This document shows, piece after piece, positions 45,686 to 53,418 of a stretch of 64,000 nt of DNA (position 1 is the first letter of the stretch; every line of letters begins with the position of its first letter). Source of the stretch: Halotia branconii CENA392 (GTDB lineage: Bacteria; Cyanobacteriota; Cyanobacteriia; Cyanobacteriales; Nostocaceae); the NCBI RefSeq assembly GCF_029953635.1, contig NZ_CP124543.1:6790367-6854366 (forward strand), in the 5' to 3' direction. Under the pieces are notes generated by a model. The model was not told the DNA's origin, did not search any database, and saw nothing but the letters and a program-made list of their open reading frames with translations. The translations under genes and the position numbers were made by a program.

Positions 45686-46690
45686 ATGCTACTTTTTGTT
45701 CAGGTTATTGTCTGTTTCATCTTGGTAATTGTTGTAGGAACATGGCTGTCAAAGAGTGCTGATATTTTGGCAGAGAAAACAAGATTGGGGCGTACCTGGA
45801 TTGGTACATTGCTACTTGCAGGTGTCACATCTTTACCAGAGTTGGCCACAGGGATAAGTGCAATTGTTGTATTCAACGCCCCAGATTTAGCAGTGGGTGG
45901 CATTTTGGGCAGCTGTCTTTTCAATCTACTCATTCTGGCGTTGCTGGATATTCTTAGTGGTCCAGAACCATTACTCAAACGAGCGCAGATTAGTCATGGA
46001 TTAGCCGCTAGCCTAGGCTGTGCAATGTTGGGCGTGACTGCTGCTGCAATCATCTTAGCTCGTACAAATATTTCTTTGACTGTGGGATGGTTTGGTTTGC
46101 CGAGTTTGGTACTACTTTTGTTTTACATGGCCAGCGCCCGGACAATTGCCCAGTTTGAAACTAGACGACGTGCTGAAGTTTTAGAAGAAGAAGCTGAGAT
46201 TTTTCAATACCAACATGTCAAACGTCAGCAAGCTTATCTGATATTTGTCTTACTTTCAGTAGCAACTGTAGTTTTAGGTGTGTGGCTGGCTTCTCTAGGC
46301 GAACAAGTGGCAACGGCGACTGGATTGGGACAGAGTTTTGTCGGCGCACTTTTACTAGCTGCGGCTACCTCACTACCAGAAGTTGTAGTGTCTCTAGCAG
46401 CTATCAGATTGAATGCTGTAGATATGGCAGTTTCTAACATTTTTGGCTCAAATCTCTATAATCTGGCAATTCTGGGGATATATGATTTGGTGTATTTTCA
46501 AGATAATCTTTGGTTACATGTCAACCAAGTACACATTTTTACTGCTGTTATAGCAATGATTATGACTTCAATAGCGATCGCTGGACTCATCTATCATGCT
46601 GTCAGTCGTTCAAGGATGTACATCACTTGGGATGGACTCACTTTGATTATCCTGTATTTCGGCGGTATGTATATGATTTACTACACTTAA
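45686..46690 (+). CDS. Na+(H+)/Ca2+ exchanger family protein
   Basis: A cation/Ca2+ antiporter of about 334 residues with ten or so membrane helices in two homologous halves. The alpha-repeats are GVTSLPELATGISAIVVF and AATSLPEVVVSLAAIRL, each with the Glu that binds the ion. It should expel Ca2+ across the inner membrane. ATG 45686 is preferred over the TTG four codons upstream. Confidence 0.9.
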   Translation: MLLFVQVIVCFILVIVVGTWLSKSADILAEKTRLGRTWIGTLLLAGVTSLPELATGISAIVVFNAPDLAVGGILGSCLFNLLILALLDILSGPEPLLKRAQISHGLAASLGCAMLGVTAAAIILARTNISLTVGWFGLPSLVLLLFYMASARTIAQFETRRRAEVLEEEAEIFQYQHVKRQQAYLIFVLLSVATVVLGVWLASLGEQVATATGLGQSFVGALLLAAATSLPEVVVSLAAIRLNAVDMAVSNIFGSNLYNLAILGIYDLVYFQDNLWLHVNQVHIFTAVIAMIMTSIAIAGLIYHAVSRSRMYITWDGLTLIILYFGGMYMIYYT

Positions 46691-46706
46691 ATTTCAGGTA
46701 ATGCTA

Positions 46707-46829
46707 TAAGCTGTTCCACATTTAACTTACATATTTTTGATTTTGGGGAAAAACCCATTAATCCTTCTCGCCTGCCCCCTACACCCTGCTTTCCTGCTTG
46801 CCTCAATGTGCAAAAAGTTTAACAGCTTA
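46707..46829. repeat. Inverted-repeat element with TAAGCTGTT ends
   Basis: TAAGCTGTT at 46707-46715 and AACAGCTTA at 46821-46829 are exact inverted ends. The inside has a C/T-rich run and CTCAATGTGCAAA, also found in the repeat at 16258-16524. No clear target duplication. The rest of 46691-47068 shows no gene. Confidence 0.5.
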
Positions 46830-47068
46830 CCGTTGGTATTTGGGATAGCATCTGCTATTAGATTCATCTCATCAATGCCATTTTTGTAAAAAATTCAATT
46901 GAGATTAACGCAGGTTAATAAGCGATAAAAGTCTGATTAAAGTTTCTCAACTTACGAAAACAGCTGTAAATAAGTCTTATCTATGATAAAAAATTAATGA
47001 TGTTTATGAAGTGTTAAGAGTTATCATCAGTACCAAGGAATAATTTAAAACTTGCAAAAACCGAATTA

Positions 47069-47632
47069 ATGTTAGTGAACTATTCTAAAGTTTACACTTC
47101 GGAGCAAGGCTGTCCTATTAATTTGGTTGGCCAAACGGGACAAGCGGTGCAGATTTCTATTCATTCTCCCAGTCAGTATATCTGTGCCAACTGCGAACGG
47201 ATATTGCCAGATTGGAAACAGAAACCTTTTTTATGGGTTGTGATTGTTTTACAGCAATCACGATGTCAGTTAATTAAAAGTACGACAGAAGTAGAGATAG
47301 AAAAAGAAAACCTGCGGGAAAAGTTTATGAGATTTGGCTGCGATTTAGCATTTAGTTTACGCGATCGCGGTTATAAGGCTGATCTCATAGATCCTCGTAC
47401 TGGCTATCCTTTACTTTCTCATCCTGGGACAATTCCCCACAATGACACAGCAGTTGTCAAAGCTTTGCTCAAATATCCGGTAATTAAAAACAAATGCTGT
47501 GTATTAGTTCATCCTACTTGGGGTACAGCAGTTTATCCCAGTATTCTAATATCAGAAGCACCCCCAATGATCATCGAATCAGTGACAAAAGATCTAGCAC
47601 CCTTGCATGGGTGGAAAGAAGTTAGTAGTTAA
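47069..47632 (+). CDS. MMADHC-like (methylmalonic aciduria/homocystinuria type D) protein
   Basis: A 187-residue protein. QISIHSPSQYICANCERILP, KFMRFGCDLAFSLRDRGYKA and KCCVLVHPTWGTAVYPS match what I remember of cyanobacterial proteins annotated as type D cobalamin-trafficking proteins, whose human homologue MMADHC directs cobalamin to its enzymes. The Cys in the first stretch could bind cobalt. Cobalamin or another cofactor as cargo is inference. It stands alone, followed by 400 bp of repeats. Confidence 0.65.
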   Translation: MLVNYSKVYTSEQGCPINLVGQTGQAVQISIHSPSQYICANCERILPDWKQKPFLWVVIVLQQSRCQLIKSTTEVEIEKENLREKFMRFGCDLAFSLRDRGYKADLIDPRTGYPLLSHPGTIPHNDTAVVKALLKYPVIKNKCCVLVHPTWGTAVYPSILISEAPPMIIESVTKDLAPLHGWKEVSS

Positions 47633-47639
47633 TTGTTAG

Positions 47640-47940
47640 TTGTCATTTGTCAGTTGTCAGTTGTTAGCGATGCACTGAGTTTCGACACTTCGACAGGCTA
47701 CTTCGACTATGGTTCCTGAGCGAAGTCGAAGGACGCTCAGTACAAGTGCGCGGAAATCGAGTTTCGACACTTCGACAAGCTCAGTGCAGCGCGGCAATCG
47801 AGTTTCGACTACGCTCAATTGCCGCGAAGTCGAGATTCAACTACCGCTAGCCGAAGTGTAGTGAATAGCAAAAACAACTGACCATTGACTACTGACCACT
47901 GACACGAAATCACGCCCCTTCCAGGGGTGGGATGAGCTGA
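47640..47940. repeat. Dispersed-repeat cluster (TTTCGAC and CAGTTGTCA types)
   Basis: Several copies of GAGTTTCGACACTTCGACA and GTTTCGACTACGCTCAATTG, interleaved with CAGTTGTCAGTTGTTAGCG and GACTACTGACCACTGACA. The same units occur near 1467, 13376, 27115, 28300 and 30270. No gene. Confidence 0.75.
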
Positions 47941-48042
47941 AAGTGAGGCGAAAAGCAAACGGGAAAAATGGTATATTTAAAAACTAAATAAAAATATTAT
48001 TATTAGTCACCAAAGTATGGAGAACAAAGACGGCATATTATT

Positions 48043-48507
48043 ATGAACGACTGGAATTTGCCCTGGGAAGGTGGATGCCGTTGCGGACAGCTGCGGTTTA
48101 AGGTAAGCGCGCCGCCTCTGCTGACGATGGCTTGCCACTGCACTGGTTGCCAGCGAATGACTGCTAGCGCTTTTTCTTTAAGCGTTGCGATTCCAAGCGT
48201 TGGGTTTTCAGTAGTGAAAGGTGAACTGGCTATCGGCGGCTTGCACGGCGCGACTCGCCATTACTTCTGCCCGCACTGCATGAGTTGGATGTTTTCTCGA
48301 CCGGAAGGAATAGACGAGTTTGTTAACCTTCGTCCGACGATGCTGGACGATGCCTCATGGTTCACGCCTTTCATCGAAACTTGGACGAGGGAAAAGCTGC
48401 CCTGGGCGATGACCCCTGCGGTTCATAGCTTTGAGACTCTACCCACTTATGAAGATTATGCTCCTCTGACAGAAGAATACGCCAAGCAAGCATCAAAACC
48501 TGCATGA
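48043..48507 (+). CDS. GFA-family (CENP-V/GFA domain) protein
   Basis: A 154-residue zinc protein of the glutathione-dependent formaldehyde-activating family. Zinc ligands are visible in GGCRCGQLRF, ACHCTGCQR and FCPHCMSWMF. Members include S-hydroxymethylglutathione synthases, but most have unproven function. The gene is visibly richer in G and C (for example GTAAGCGCGCCGCCTCTGCT) than its neighbours and has fewer AT-ending codons, so it may have come from another phylum, such as Proteobacteria. Confidence 0.87.
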   Translation: MNDWNLPWEGGCRCGQLRFKVSAPPLLTMACHCTGCQRMTASAFSLSVAIPSVGFSVVKGELAIGGLHGATRHYFCPHCMSWMFSRPEGIDEFVNLRPTMLDDASWFTPFIETWTREKLPWAMTPAVHSFETLPTYEDYAPLTEEYAKQASKPA

Positions 48508-48730
48508 TAACTGCAACTTGAATAAGAGAAAATCGCGATAGTTAATTTATTTTATAACAGCGTGTTGTCGGCGACAGTCTTCGACCAACGTAGGTTATCG
48601 CATCCTTGGTTACCCTAAGATAGTTATCGGTTGTTTGGCTCTCTGGTCTTCATCATCATATATATTGAAAGTGGGTAAAGTATAGTTACAATGAAGACCG
48701 ATAATAAAATCTATTTTTCTAGGTAACTTA
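48508..48730. other. Native upstream region of the DUF3445 gene
   Basis: No gene. It should hold the original promoter of the downstream DUF3445 gene, now separated from it by the MITE at 48731-48845. Confidence 0.4.
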
Positions 48731-48845
48731 TACCATTTCACGAAATATTTGAAACAGATGATTGGTCTTTAATTCTTTCCCCCTGCCCCCTGCTCCCCTG
48801 CCTCTTCCTGCTGCCTATTTGTATCAATTTTAAAGTGAAACGGTA
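48731..48845 (-). mobile_element. MITE family 1, copy C (115 bp)
   Basis: Ends TACCATTTCAC and the complement of TACCGTTTCAC, with the 3-bp duplication TTA (48728-48730, 48846-48848). It lies in the reverse orientation to copies A and B and ends 6 bases before the start of the next gene. Confidence 0.85.
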
Positions 48846-48851
48846 TTACTT

Positions 48852-49859
48852 TTGGAAGCTCAGACCATCGAAGCCTTTAATGGTAAAGTTTGTTATTTTC
48901 CACTGATGAGTGGACGCTACGAAGTTAAGCCAGGAATGATGCCTTTTGGTTCCTGCTTAAGTAACACTCAGGCTGACCAGCAGGTATTTCAAATTGATGA
49001 AAATTTTATACACTATCGCCAGATTAAGCTTTTAGCCCGTGCTGAACGGTTGAGTAAATACTATCAGACTTACAACTATTCTCAGGCTGTAGCTGGAGCG
49101 ATCGCTTGTTTAATCATCAATCGTCTTACCCAAGAACACCCACAATATTTTGACTGTCAAAAATCCTCTGCTAATACCTGGAGATTTCATAGTTATCTGA
49201 CTCAAGAAACACTTGATCTAGATGCAAATTGGCAGTTACAACAAGTCAAAACACCAGATAATTTAGCTACTCCAACTTATGCATCTATCTTAGATGCTTT
49301 GGCGGCACAGGTACAGGAAGATTTAACTGTGATCTGCCGTTCTCAAAATGCTAGCAACTGGCTGAGTGCGATTCATTTATGCTATCCCAATCACTGGTCA
49401 GCCGAAGCAAAAATTGGTCAAGACTTTGCCGCGATACATGCACCTGTTGCAGGTATGGAAAAAATTAATCGCCGGGCAGATGCGATCGTTAATACTATGA
49501 TTGACAGAGAACCAATGGTGCGCTTTGCTTGGGGTTTAAGCACCGATACCCGTCTCAATCACCATCCAGAACCGCCGCCTGAAATATCAGTTAGTCAATG
49601 GCATGGTAGAAGCTTTGATTCACAGTACCCCAGACTTTATCTGCGAATTGAGCGACAGGTCATTTGGGGGCTACCAAAGTATGAAGCAGCACTTTTTACT
49701 ATTCGTACATATTTTAGAGATTGTAGCGCAATCAAAAAAGACTCAGTGTTACGGTCTAAGTTATATACTGCAATTGAGTCTATGACACCAGAATCTTTAG
49801 CTTATAAGGGTTTAGTCGAAAGTAAAGCTAGTATTTTGCAATGGCTAAACTCCGTTTGA
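48852..49859 (+). CDS. DUF3445-family (heme-dependent oxidative N-demethylase-like) protein
   Basis: A 335-residue protein of the DUF3445 family, which includes the heme-dependent dimethylamine monooxygenase/oxidative N-demethylase subunits. CYPNHWSAEAKIGQDFAAIH, with Cys and His, and RLYLRIERQVIWGLPKYEAA (the RxERQ...LP region) are the family marks. The only usable start is TTG 48852, because the MITE directly upstream brings an in-frame TAA at 48831; no ribosome site is left. The domain itself seems complete, so expression rather than structure may be affected. Confidence 0.82.
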   Translation: MEAQTIEAFNGKVCYFPLMSGRYEVKPGMMPFGSCLSNTQADQQVFQIDENFIHYRQIKLLARAERLSKYYQTYNYSQAVAGAIACLIINRLTQEHPQYFDCQKSSANTWRFHSYLTQETLDLDANWQLQQVKTPDNLATPTYASILDALAAQVQEDLTVICRSQNASNWLSAIHLCYPNHWSAEAKIGQDFAAIHAPVAGMEKINRRADAIVNTMIDREPMVRFAWGLSTDTRLNHHPEPPPEISVSQWHGRSFDSQYPRLYLRIERQVIWGLPKYEAALFTIRTYFRDCSAIKKDSVLRSKLYTAIESMTPESLAYKGLVESKASILQWLNSV

Positions 49860-49906
49860 TCAGCTTTTGAAGCATGAAGTTTTACCCTTTTACGCTATTT
49901 TTTTAA

Positions 49907-51259
49907 CTACAGCAATCCTGCTGACTCATACAACCTTTTTTGCATGGCTGTAATCTTCACACCATAGTCCAAATCAGCTGACCAACGTCCTGATAATTGA
50001 TTAACTGATGGTGCAATCCCACGGGTGACAAAGCGAAACCGTGGATCTACGACTTCGTTCACTAAAGGTTCTAGACTGGCGTAAGCTTTCAAGTGTTGGA
50101 TATGCGCTCTGACTCCAATTCTGGCACTGGGAAAGGATGCAGCCTCTGCACCACCACCGATCGCACCTAAACCAGCAAAATTATTTTGCTCTGGTCGAAT
50201 ATCACTGCCAAAGCGTAAAAATCCCGTTTCTACACACATTTGGCAAAAAGCAATATCATGATTGACTCCTTCTGCGATCGCTTCTTCTCGGTAAAGTTTG
50301 GGAATGTCAGGAAACTTGGCTAAGGCATTATCATTATTATTTCTTAAAAATAGTTGTAACTGTACTTCTGAGGTGATACCGTTTGACATCACCCGATCAT
50401 ATTGACCAGGGCAAACTACTACATTTGAGCGTAAGCTGACGGTACGAGTTGCAGCATCCCAACTGATGGCAATATTAAAGTCCCGCAGTTCAACGGCTTT
50501 CACATATACTATCCTGCGGTAAGTAATACGGTTGACATTAGGCGCTTTTGATAGGTCAATTCGCAAGCGATCTATTAAATCAATGGGGATGTAAGCATTC
50601 CCATTCACCACTATTCCTTGCTCTGGATAATTTTGCCCATTTATGTTGATGTTAATAGCTGGATAAGTTGCTTCTGGAGGAGTATTAGGAGTGGGGTCAA
50701 TGACACGACTCCAAGATGCGAGTCCATCAGCAATGCCTAAAGCAAAATCCCGGCGACGAGTTTGCAGCAAAGCCCGATCTTCTGGACTGCTGAGAAATCC
50801 CACTTGCATCACCAAAGCCGGCAGGATTGTTTGGCGACAAAAAGCTAAACGACCTAATCCACTATCTGTATCTGGTTTGACTCCTCGATTAGGCAACTGA
50901 GGTACACGGCGCAACAACCCCACTAGTAACAATTCAGCATTGCTTTTACGCTCAGTATTGTTAGCAATATAGTAAACGCTAGCTCCCCGCACAGATGGAC
51001 TGCTAGCCGCATCAGCTTGAATTTCTAAGGCGACATCACCCCGACGACTACGAGAATTAATCCAGGCGATTGTGTCTGCGGCACTGAGGTCATCGGGAAC
51101 TGCTAAAACTTCAAAACTCCGCGCCCTGAGTTCCGTGACAATAAAATCTCGCAGCAAAATCATTTCTCTAGCTTCAGTTGTACCACCTGCGATCGCACCT
51201 GGATCGATTCCTCCTGCCTCTCTACCTCCGTGTGCTGCTGAAATAAAAATACGTCCCAT
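49907..51259 (-). CDS. Amidase_3 / glucosaminidase-type wall protein with altered amidase site
   Basis: A 450-residue protein. Residues 1-195 form an N-acetylmuramoyl-L-alanine amidase fold (IFISAAHGGREAGGIDPGAI), a copper-amine-oxidase-N-like segment lies at about 205-290 (IVVNGNAYIPIDLIDRLRID), and an endo-beta-N-acetylglucosaminidase-like domain at about 310-450 (EAIAEGVNHDIAFCQMCVET and NFAGLGAIGG). In active Amidase_3 enzymes the third zinc ligand is the His of SIHAD; here it is EIQAD, a Gln. The catalytic Glu position reads MQVGFLSSPE, also Gln. No signal peptide is obvious. It may therefore bind rather than cut peptide cross-links. Confidence 0.82.
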   Translation of the reverse strand: MGRIFISAAHGGREAGGIDPGAIAGGTTEAREMILLRDFIVTELRARSFEVLAVPDDLSAADTIAWINSRSRRGDVALEIQADAASSPSVRGASVYYIANNTERKSNAELLLVGLLRRVPQLPNRGVKPDTDSGLGRLAFCRQTILPALVMQVGFLSSPEDRALLQTRRRDFALGIADGLASWSRVIDPTPNTPPEATYPAINININGQNYPEQGIVVNGNAYIPIDLIDRLRIDLSKAPNVNRITYRRIVYVKAVELRDFNIAISWDAATRTVSLRSNVVVCPGQYDRVMSNGITSEVQLQLFLRNNNDNALAKFPDIPKLYREEAIAEGVNHDIAFCQMCVETGFLRFGSDIRPEQNNFAGLGAIGGGAEAASFPSARIGVRAHIQHLKAYASLEPLVNEVVDPRFRFVTRGIAPSVNQLSGRWSADLDYGVKITAMQKRLYESAGLL

Positions 51260-51406
51260 TTATAGTATTTCCTCTGATAAAATTAAGCCTCAGCAATTTT
51301 AGACTTGATTGGTGAATCGGCAACAACAATATAATATGCATTAGAAGTACTTAATCATTTGTCCTTTGTTATTTCTCTAACTCCCATCAATCACCAATGC
51401 CACTCT

Positions 51407-51840
51407 TTAAGTAACTGGACGTACTACACGAATTAGTTTTCCTAGCAAAGGTTCTTCTGCTGTTACAGCCTCATCTATCAGGGCTGCAAACTGTTCCCAA
51501 TTACGATTGTTTGTGCAAACAATAATACCGAAGTGCCTAGAATCACGACGATGTAAACGGATAAAATCATCTCTATTGATAGTTAATATAGAGCGTTCTT
51601 GACTTATGGCAAATGCCAGCACTTCGTCATCAACTATACCTTAGACTTCTTGCAAAAGTCCTTATTCTTAGCTTCTTCTTTGCGTCTTTGCGTCTTTGCG
51701 TGAGACAAAAAGATATTTATGCAAGAGGTCTCTTTGTATGCATTTCCAGCATCTTGGACTGTCAAAACATCATGCCCCAAAGTACGTAATAATTCCACAG
51801 CGGGAAACGGAAACTGCTCGTCTGCGTAAAACCTAGCCAT
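51407..51840 (-). pseudogene. DUF5615 PIN-like toxin gene, split by a MITE
   Basis: The 5' part (51840 down to 51732) encodes FYADEQFPFPAVELLRTLGH then DVLTVQDAGNAYK; the 3' part (51639 down to 51407) encodes GIVDDEVLAFAISQERSIL then TINRDDFIRLHRRD. Removing 51643-51731 and one CTT copy joins them as AGNAYKGIVDDEVLAFA in frame, giving 113 residues. The whole has the conserved acids of DUF5615 (Mut7-C/PIN-like) proteins: D and E near the start, DDE in the middle, NRDDF after. With the insert, the frame runs on into MITE sequence and stops. The DUF433 antitoxin gene lies 3 bases upstream. Confidence 0.88.
51643..51731. mobile_element. MITE family 2 (89 bp) inside the DUF5615 gene
   Basis: Ends AGACTTCTTGCA and the complement of AGACCTCTTGCA, with CTT duplicated on both sides (51640-51642, 51732-51734). 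Inside is the run CTTTGCGTCTTTGCGTCTTT, whose relatives occur as isolated fragments near 14003 and 18918. Confidence 0.82.
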
Positions 51841-51843
51841 CGA

Positions 51844-52170
51844 TTAGGCTACCTGATTACGTTCAATTGCCGATTCAATTTCATTGGGGTGAGCTTGTGC
51901 ATATATCCAAGCATTAGCTAAATCTCTAGCTGTGATGGTTGGATAACTCGTCAAAAGGTCAGCATCACTATATCCAAGACGGCGAGCTTCTACAAGTATC
52001 CAGACAGGAATACGAGTTTTAGCGATGCAAGCCTCTCCACCGCAGACTCTAGGAGTTTTCTCAATTCCTTGCCAATTGCTACCGAGACTTTGAGCCAGTA
52101 ACTGTATAGCTTGCAATTTTTCAGCAGGACTGAGGGCAAGAAATTGTTGTTCTAACTCTTTGAGTGTCAC
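51844..52170 (-). CDS. DUF433-family antitoxin
   Basis: A 108-residue protein with a helical N-terminal segment and a DUF433 domain (about 40-100): CGGEACIAKTRIPVWILVEA, LGYSDADLLTSYPTITARDL and ANAWIYAQAH. DUF433 proteins have an HTH fold and pair with DUF5615 proteins as toxin-antitoxin modules. Here the toxin gene that follows is interrupted, so the antitoxin is now probably without a functional partner. Confidence 0.88.
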   Translation of the reverse strand: MTLKELEQQFLALSPAEKLQAIQLLAQSLGSNWQGIEKTPRVCGGEACIAKTRIPVWILVEARRLGYSDADLLTSYPTITARDLANAWIYAQAHPNEIESAIERNQVA

Positions 52171-52310
52171 GCTTGTAAATTTTTTGATGTTTATAGAATT
52201 TTATCAATTGCTGATTTGATTGTAGCTCGACTAGCAAATTTAACGTCCTAGTAATTGTGAGGATGAGCCTGATTCGGTAAGATCGCATGAGAAATTCATC
52301 GCATTGAAGT

Positions 52311-52586
52311 ATGGCAAAGCAAGAAGCTCCACTGACTAAAGACGCGCTAATTAAAGAAGTCTGTCGGCGGATTCGGGTAGCCCGCAGCTATTGGGATGCT
52401 CACAATAATGCTGCCTGTCGAGGTGAGCGCGATCGCGCCTTAGCACTTTACAATACATTAACTAAAGAACAAAAACAGCAGATTCCCCAAGTGTTGCGAG
52501 TGTGGCTACGCTATCGCAGTGAAAAATACTTTGGCGCACATCGAACACCGCCCAAATCGGCACGAAAATCGGCTAAAAAAGATTAA
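52311..52586 (+). CDS. Small basic protein, unknown
   Basis: A 91-residue basic protein. ALIKEVCRRIRVARSYWDAH and LYNTLTKEQKQQIPQVLRVW suggest a compact helical bundle; the tail KSARKSAKKD is strongly basic and may touch nucleic acid. No family recognised. It converges with the TPR gene, leaving a single base between the stops. Confidence 0.65.
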   Translation: MAKQEAPLTKDALIKEVCRRIRVARSYWDAHNNAACRGERDRALALYNTLTKEQKQQIPQVLRVWLRYRSEKYFGAHRTPPKSARKSAKKD

Positions 52587-52587
52587 C

Positions 52588-53205
52588 TCAATTAAAGCCT
52601 CGTAACTTTTGATGTACAAAAGCTAAATGCCACATATAGTCATTAATCTTTTCACCAACTGCTTGCATGATATGTTGCTTGGCCTTCTCAACTTGATTAT
52701 CTGCCTCAAAATATAAACCCACATAAAGATGGCTGTAAAATTTCGTGTGTTTATTACCATCTGTGCCAAGCTTGAGGAGATCATCTGGAGAACAGCGGTC
52801 TGCATACAAATCATATATCTGCCGCATCACAAATCGGGGATCGTTTTTCACTTCTAGTAAAGACTGACGTGCTTTGGTAACGCCTTGAAGTTGAGCAATA
52901 CATAGATAACGCCAAACTGTCTCTTCTACATCTTGAAAGTTAACAGTCAAATCTACCTCAAATTGTTTAGCACCTTCTGCAAATTTTGCAGCATAGTAGT
53001 AAGATAATCCCCGTTGCCATAAATATGGTGTTAAACGCGGGTCAAGTTTTTCTGCCATGTCAAAATCTGCAATAGATGCATTTATCTCAGCTAGTTTAAA
53101 ATAAACCATACCCCTCTGCACGAAGATTCTAGGGTCATTGGCATAGCTGGAGATCAAATCGTTATAACGGATAAGTTCTTGTTCTAGACTATTGCTTAAG
53201 TTCAT
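52588..53205 (-). CDS. TPR-repeat protein
   Basis: A 205-residue protein built of tetratricopeptide repeats: PRIFVQRGMVYFKLAEINAS, IADFDMAEKLDP, LWQRGLSYYYAAKFAEGAKQ and KFYSHLYVGLYFEADNQVEK. Helical and soluble, with no signal peptide. It resembles the Nlp-I-like 'lipoprotein' TPR set seen in many cyanobacteria. Partner unknown. Confidence 0.82.
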   Translation of the reverse strand: MNLSNSLEQELIRYNDLISSYANDPRIFVQRGMVYFKLAEINASIADFDMAEKLDPRLTPYLWQRGLSYYYAAKFAEGAKQFEVDLTVNFQDVEETVWRYLCIAQLQGVTKARQSLLEVKNDPRFVMRQIYDLYADRCSPDDLLKLGTDGNKHTKFYSHLYVGLYFEADNQVEKAKQHIMQAVGEKINDYMWHLAFVHQKLRGFN

Positions 53206-53224
53206 TATTTAAGTAGTTTGTAGT

Positions 53225-53280
53225 GAGGACTTTAGTCCTCTGTGCGAGACGCTATATAAACAAAAAAGGGCTAAAGCCCT
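53225..53280. repeat. Pair of extragenic palindromes
   Basis: GAGGACTTTAGTCCTC (53225-53240) and AGGGCTAAAGCCCT (53267-53280) are two perfect hairpins. The second is followed on the minus strand by TTTTTTG. Such paired GGACT/AGTCC and GGGCT/AGCCC hairpins are frequent between cyanobacterial genes. Confidence 0.65.
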
Positions 53281-53418
53281 GATTACGAAATCAATTACAA
53301 TAATTTTACATTGCTTAATGTAGCTTAATTTGTTCCTGCCGACTTACTTAGTTATCATCCAAATAGCTTAGTTGCAGATTGCGTCAAAATATAATTAATG
53401 ACGAATAAATGATTACTT

